A stretch of 8,920 nt of DNA, taken from Fimimonas sp963619835 (lineage in GTDB: Bacteria; Bacillota; Clostridia; Christensenellales; CAG-314). Under the pieces are notes generated by a model. That model was not told the origin of the DNA, ran no database searches, and worked only from the letters and a program-made list of their open reading frames with translations. Numbering within the stretch: position 1 is the first letter of the stretch; every line of letters starts with the position of its first letter. The translations under genes were made by a program, and so were the position numbers. Where the stretch lies: assembly GCA_963619835.1 (NCBI GenBank), contig CAVEYD010000041.1, forward strand, positions 1 to 8,920, in the 5' to 3' direction. Shown piece after piece: positions 6,289 through 8,920 of this stretch.

Positions 6289-7399
6289 AGATTACGATTA
6301 CAAAGTATCCGCCGCAGGTAGAGTAAACATCATAGGCGAACATGTCGATTATTGCGGAGGAAAAGTTTTTCCCGCAGCACTTTCTCTTAAAAACACTGTC
6401 TACATTCGTGCCAACGGAACAAACAAAATCAATCTTTCTTGGACAACTTTAAGCGAAAAGGTAACTTTAGACCTTGACAACATTGACAATTATCAGCACT
6501 TAAAGTACGGCAACTATCAAGCAGGATGCGCATCCGTTTGGAAAAATGCAGGGCACAAACTTATCGGTTGCGACATGCTTCAAGATTGCACAGTGCCGTT
6601 CGGTAGCGGATTGTCCTCATCGGCAGCTATCGAAGTTTCCACACTTTCGGCTCTTGCAACAATTGCGGGCGAAAAAATCGATTGTAAGGAAATTGCCCTT
6701 CTCGCACAAAAGGCCGAACGTGAGTATGCCCATGTCAATTGCGGAATTATGGATCAATATGCGTCGGCAAACGGCAAAAAGAATTGTGCCATTTTGCTCG
6801 ACTGTGCAAAGGTTACGCACACTTATGTTCCGCTCGAACTTGGCGACTACACAATAGTTATTGCAAATTGCAACAAACCGCACAACTTAATCACAAGTAA
6901 GTACAACGAACGTCGTGCCGAAACGGAAGAAGCGCTAAACATCATCAAACAACATGCCGATGTTTCTTGTCTTGCCGAGGTTTCACCCGAACTTTTCCAA
7001 AAACTCAGCAAGTTTATGCCGAGTAAAGTTTGCGATCGTGCCCAACACGTAGTGTACGAATGTAATCGTGTGGATCAAGCAGTTTCCGCCATGAAAAGCG
7101 GAGATATCGTCAAGCTCGGTCAACTTCTAAATCAATCGCATGCTTCACTCAAAAACTTGTACGAAGTTACCGGCATCGAACTTGACACTCTTGCGGAAAC
7201 GGCACAAAGCCATCCGGCATGTGTAGGCAGTCGTATGACAGGCGCAGGTTTTGGCGGTTGTACAATTTCCATTGTCAAAAAAGATGCCGTCAGCGATTTT
7301 CAAAATTATGTCGGAAGCATCTACGAACAAAAAATCGGCTACAAAGCATCGTTTTACGACGTAGATATTGCCGACGGAATCATTGTCGAAAAACTGTAA
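6278..7399 (+). CDS. galK: Galactokinase
   Basis: Galactokinase of the GHMP kinase superfamily, 373 aa, in the normal bacterial size range. It phosphorylates alpha-D-galactose at C1 with ATP in the cytoplasm, making the substrate of GalT. Motif 1 is GRVNIIGEHVDY (14-25), with the sugar-binding E21, H22 and D24. The ATP-binding motif 2 is PFGSGLSSSAA (107-117). The catalytic aspartate is D159 in GIMDQ. Motif 3 is GSRMTGAGFGGC (317-328). All key residues are intact. The TTG start overlaps galT by 11 nt and has a strong GGAGG at 9-nt spacing; no better in-frame start exists nearby. A short hairpin covers the stop codon, and a 286-bp repeat-bearing spacer separates it from galE. Confidence 0.96.
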   Translation: MNAKDYDYKVSAAGRVNIIGEHVDYCGGKVFPAALSLKNTVYIRANGTNKINLSWTTLSEKVTLDLDNIDNYQHLKYGNYQAGCASVWKNAGHKLIGCDMLQDCTVPFGSGLSSSAAIEVSTLSALATIAGEKIDCKEIALLAQKAEREYAHVNCGIMDQYASANGKKNCAILLDCAKVTHTYVPLELGDYTIVIANCNKPHNLITSKYNERRAETEEALNIIKQHADVSCLAEVSPELFQKLSKFMPSKVCDRAQHVVYECNRVDQAVSAMKSGDIVKLGQLLNQSHASLKNLYEVTGIELDTLAETAQSHPACVGSRMTGAGFGGCTISIVKKDAVSDFQNYVGSIYEQKIGYKASFYDVDIADGIIVEKL

Positions 7400-7411
7400 T
7401 CAAACAGTTTT
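7390..7411 (+). other. Small hairpin over the galK stop codon
   Basis: AAAACTGT (7390-7397) pairs with ACAGTTTT (7404-7411) around a 6-nt loop, with the galK TAA at 7397-7399. The stem is weak and the T-run is only four bases, so partial termination or 3' end protection is possible but unproven. Confidence 0.35.
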
Positions 7412-7417
7412 CCCCAC

Positions 7418-7444
7418 CCCTTTTCCAAAGTTTTTTAGGAAAGG
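7418..7444. repeat. 27-bp hairpin repeat, copy 1
   Basis: A 27-bp sequence beginning CCCTTTTCCAAAG and ending TTAGGAAAGG is identical to copy 2 at 7583-7609. It folds as CCTTTTCC against GGAAAGG with one bulged T. A second small stem, CCAC/GTGG (7445-7448 and 7454-7457), follows. It looks like a dispersed extragenic palindromic repeat. Confidence 0.75.
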
Positions 7445-7476
7445 CCACCTGACGTGGACGCACTAAGTAAAAAATG

Positions 7477-7556
7477 TTGCAACAAACTCAATTTTCAAGC
7501 AACAAAAATATCACCAAAACAAATTTTTATCACAAACAAACTTATTGCAACAAACT
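7477..7556. repeat. Paired 12-bp direct repeat between the hairpin repeats
   Basis: TTGCAACAAACT occurs at 7477-7488 and 7545-7556, both within the galK-galE spacer. The TTGCAA core is the same as in the tandem array at 2657-2780 and the last spacer. Confidence 0.5.
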
Positions 7557-7582
7557 AAATAAAACAACCAACTCTTTTCATA

Positions 7583-7609
7583 CCCTTTTCCAAAGTTTTT
7601 TAGGAAAGG
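7583..7609. repeat. 27-bp hairpin repeat, copy 2
   Basis: Perfect second copy of the 7418-7444 repeat, 165 bp downstream in the same orientation. It is immediately followed by the long hairpin at 7612-7650, which copy 1 lacks, so the two copies sit in different contexts. Confidence 0.75.
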
Positions 7610-7611
7610 GC

Positions 7612-7650
7612 ATGGGAAAACCCGCTTTTTACAAAAAGGGGTTTTCCCAT
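7612..7650. repeat. Long 18-bp-stem hairpin upstream of galE
   Basis: ATGGGAAAACCC-G-CTTTTT (7612-7630) pairs with AAAAAGGGGTTTTCCCAT (7633-7650): 18 base pairs with one bulged G and an AC turn. It lies 21 bp before the galE ribosome binding site. No T-tract follows, so a simple terminator reading is weak. An mRNA processing or stabilising hairpin, or a short mobile-type repeat, fits better. Confidence 0.65.
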
Positions 7651-7685
7651 AAGTTTCTAAATAAAAAAAACGGAGGTAAAAATAT

Positions 7686-8699
7686 ATGAAAATTCTTGTA
7701 ACGGGCGGAGCGGGCTACATAGGCACGCACACAGACGTCGAGCTTTTACAAAAGGGCTACGAAGTAGTTGTAATCGACAACTTCAGTAATTCATCCCCCA
7801 AAGCGCTCAAACGTGTCGAGCAAATAACAGGCAAAAAAGTAAGTTTCTATCAAGGCGACGTGCGAGACGGCAAGCTTTTGGACAAAATTTTTACCGAGCA
7901 TAAAATCGATTGGGTAATACATTTTGCCGGCTTAAAAGCGGTTGGCGAAAGTTGTGCAAAACCCCTCGAGTACTACGACAACAACCTAAACGGCACATTG
8001 ACGCTACTTCAAGTAATGAGAGCGCACAATTGCAAAAAAATGGTGTTCAGTTCGTCGGCAACCGTCTATGGCGATCCGGAAAAATTGCCCCTTGACGAAA
8101 CATGCAAAACAGGTGGCACCACAAATCCGTATGGCACAAGCAAGTACTTCCAAGAAATTATTTTGCAAGACTTGTACAAGGCCGATAATTCTTGGACGAT
8201 AGTGTTGCTTCGCTACTTCAATCCGGTTGGCGCTCACCCCAGCGGACTTATCGGCGAAGATCCTCAAGGCATCCCCAACAACCTAACGCCTTACATTGCC
8301 AAAGTTGCAATCGGTGCGCTTCCGCAAATCGGAGTTTTCGGCAACGACTACAACACGCCCGACGGCACAGGTGTTCGCGACTACATTCACGTAGTGGACT
8401 TGGCTCTCGGACACATTGCCGCAATCGAAGGTGTAAGCGGTGCAGGAGTTTACGTGTACAACTTAGGCACAGGCAACGGCTACAGTGTTTTGCAAATGAT
8501 ACATGCATTTGACAAAGCTTGCGGAAAAGAATTGCCTTACGTAATCAAACCACGTAGAGCAGGCGATATTGCCGCATGCTATGCCGATGCAAGCAAAGCA
8601 CAGCGCGAACTCGGTTGGAAAGCAACTCACGACATTGACGACATGTGTCAATCTATGTGGAATTGGCAAAGCAAAAACCCCAACGGCTACAAAGATTAG
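7686..8699 (+). CDS. galE: UDP-glucose 4-epimerase
   Basis: UDP-glucose 4-epimerase, 337 aa, an extended short-chain dehydrogenase almost the same length as E. coli GalE (338 aa). It interconverts UDP-galactose and UDP-glucose with bound NAD, closing the Leloir cycle and supplying UDP-galactose for surface polysaccharide. The Rossmann motif is TGGAGYIG (6-13), and D31 in IDNFSNSS should bind the NAD adenosine ribose. The catalytic set falls at the E. coli positions: S124 in FSSSATVYG, Y149 and K153 in YGTSK. FNPVGAHPSG, GTGVRDYIHVVDLALGH and PRRAGD complete the family pattern. GGAGG (7672-7676) lies 9 nt before the ATG. The 286-bp gap from galK holds no clear promoter. It may be read through from galK or have a promoter I could not identify. 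Confidence 0.96.
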   Translation: MKILVTGGAGYIGTHTDVELLQKGYEVVVIDNFSNSSPKALKRVEQITGKKVSFYQGDVRDGKLLDKIFTEHKIDWVIHFAGLKAVGESCAKPLEYYDNNLNGTLTLLQVMRAHNCKKMVFSSSATVYGDPEKLPLDETCKTGGTTNPYGTSKYFQEIILQDLYKADNSWTIVLLRYFNPVGAHPSGLIGEDPQGIPNNLTPYIAKVAIGALPQIGVFGNDYNTPDGTGVRDYIHVVDLALGHIAAIEGVSGAGVYVYNLGTGNGYSVLQMIHAFDKACGKELPYVIKPRRAGDIAACYADASKAQRELGWKATHDIDDMCQSMWNWQSKNPNGYKD

Positions 8700-8707
8700 T
8701 TTTTGCT

Positions 8708-8737
8708 AAAAACAAAAAATATCGATATTTTTGTTTT
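8708..8737 (+). terminator. A/T-rich terminator-like hairpin after galE
   Basis: A hairpin centred on TATCGATA (8720-8727) has arms AAAAC plus A6 on the left and T5 plus GTTTT on the right, 15 pairs with one extra A. It begins 9 bp after the galE stop and ends in a T-rich arm. The stem is low in GC, so termination strength is uncertain, but the position fits the end of the gal operon. Confidence 0.5.
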
Positions 8738-8749
8738 ACCCCAAAACGT

Positions 8750-8880
8750 CTATTGTAGAAAACATATCTATTGCAACCCATTGTAAAAACACAATTATTG
8801 CAATTTATTGTAGAAAACCAATTTACCCTAAAAAACTAAATTATTGCAACCTGTTGTAGAAATCTATTTTATTGCTAAAA
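8750..8880. repeat. Degenerate TTGCAA/TTGTAG intergenic repeats
   Basis: No gene is visible in 8700-8920. Units starting TATTGC at 8769, 8796, 8842 and 8870 each begin a short repeat. In the first three, TTGCAA (8771, 8798, 8844) is followed exactly 10 bp later by TTGTAA or TTGTAG (8781, 8808, 8854). A half unit, TTGTAGAAAAC, lies at 8753. The 10-bp phasing puts both motifs on the same helix face. The array may belong to the promoter of a gene beyond the window or be a spacer repeat. Confidence 0.55.
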
Positions 8881-8920
8881 ATAAAAACAAACTGTCAGCC
8901 AACATTTTGTTTGACAAAAA

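Noticed and set aside
7474..7689. A 71-codon open frame in the galK-galE spacer, overlapping galE by ATGA
   Set aside because: It has no ribosome binding site, its middle and end are translated repeat and hairpin sequence, and its amino-acid make-up (N, K, T, Q rich) is that of A-rich spacer DNA.

Overview
The window suggests a low-GC Gram-positive bacterium (Bacillota, probably a Clostridia-type lineage). The evidence is A/T-rich spacers, strong GGAGG-type ribosome binding sites, several TTG starts, a class II (Firmicutes-type) galactose-1-phosphate uridylyltransferase and a LacX-like mutarotase. This placement is inferred from gene families and composition, not from a marker gene.

Layout: (1) 133-2024, a two-component system on the + strand: an OmpR-family response regulator whose stop codon overlaps the TTG start of a two-transmembrane histidine kinase. 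(2) 2247-2645, a MutT-like Nudix hydrolase, followed by a five-unit tandem repeat and a bidirectional terminator. (3) 2873-4624, on the - strand, an AraC-family regulator followed by a galactose mutarotase. (4) 4831-8699, on the + strand, galT, galK and galE. (5) 8700-8920, a terminator-like hairpin and a stretch of short TTGCAA/TTGTAG repeats with no gene.

Regions 3 and 4 form one functional unit, a complete Leloir pathway: mutarotase (beta- to alpha-galactose), GalK (to galactose-1-phosphate), GalT (exchange with UDP-glucose) and GalE (UDP-galactose back to UDP-glucose). The AraC-type gene is transcribed divergently from galT. The spacer holds a promoter on each strand and a pair of 27-bp direct repeats spaced exactly 40 bp apart. 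The regulator's own promoter lies inside the repeats and the galT promoter lies just beside them. This is the layout expected of a local, autoregulated galactose switch, and it is the best-supported new observation here. No sugar transporter or galactosidase is present in the window.

The spacers are rich in small repeats: a 20-bp perfect palindrome and a direct repeat before the response regulator, the tandem array after the Nudix gene, two copies of a 27-bp hairpin repeat plus a long hairpin between galK and galE, and helically phased TTGCAA/TTGTAG motifs at the end. I found no CRISPR array, transposase, tRNA, rRNA or defence system. The genes are ordinary; the interest lies in the regulatory and repeat sequences.
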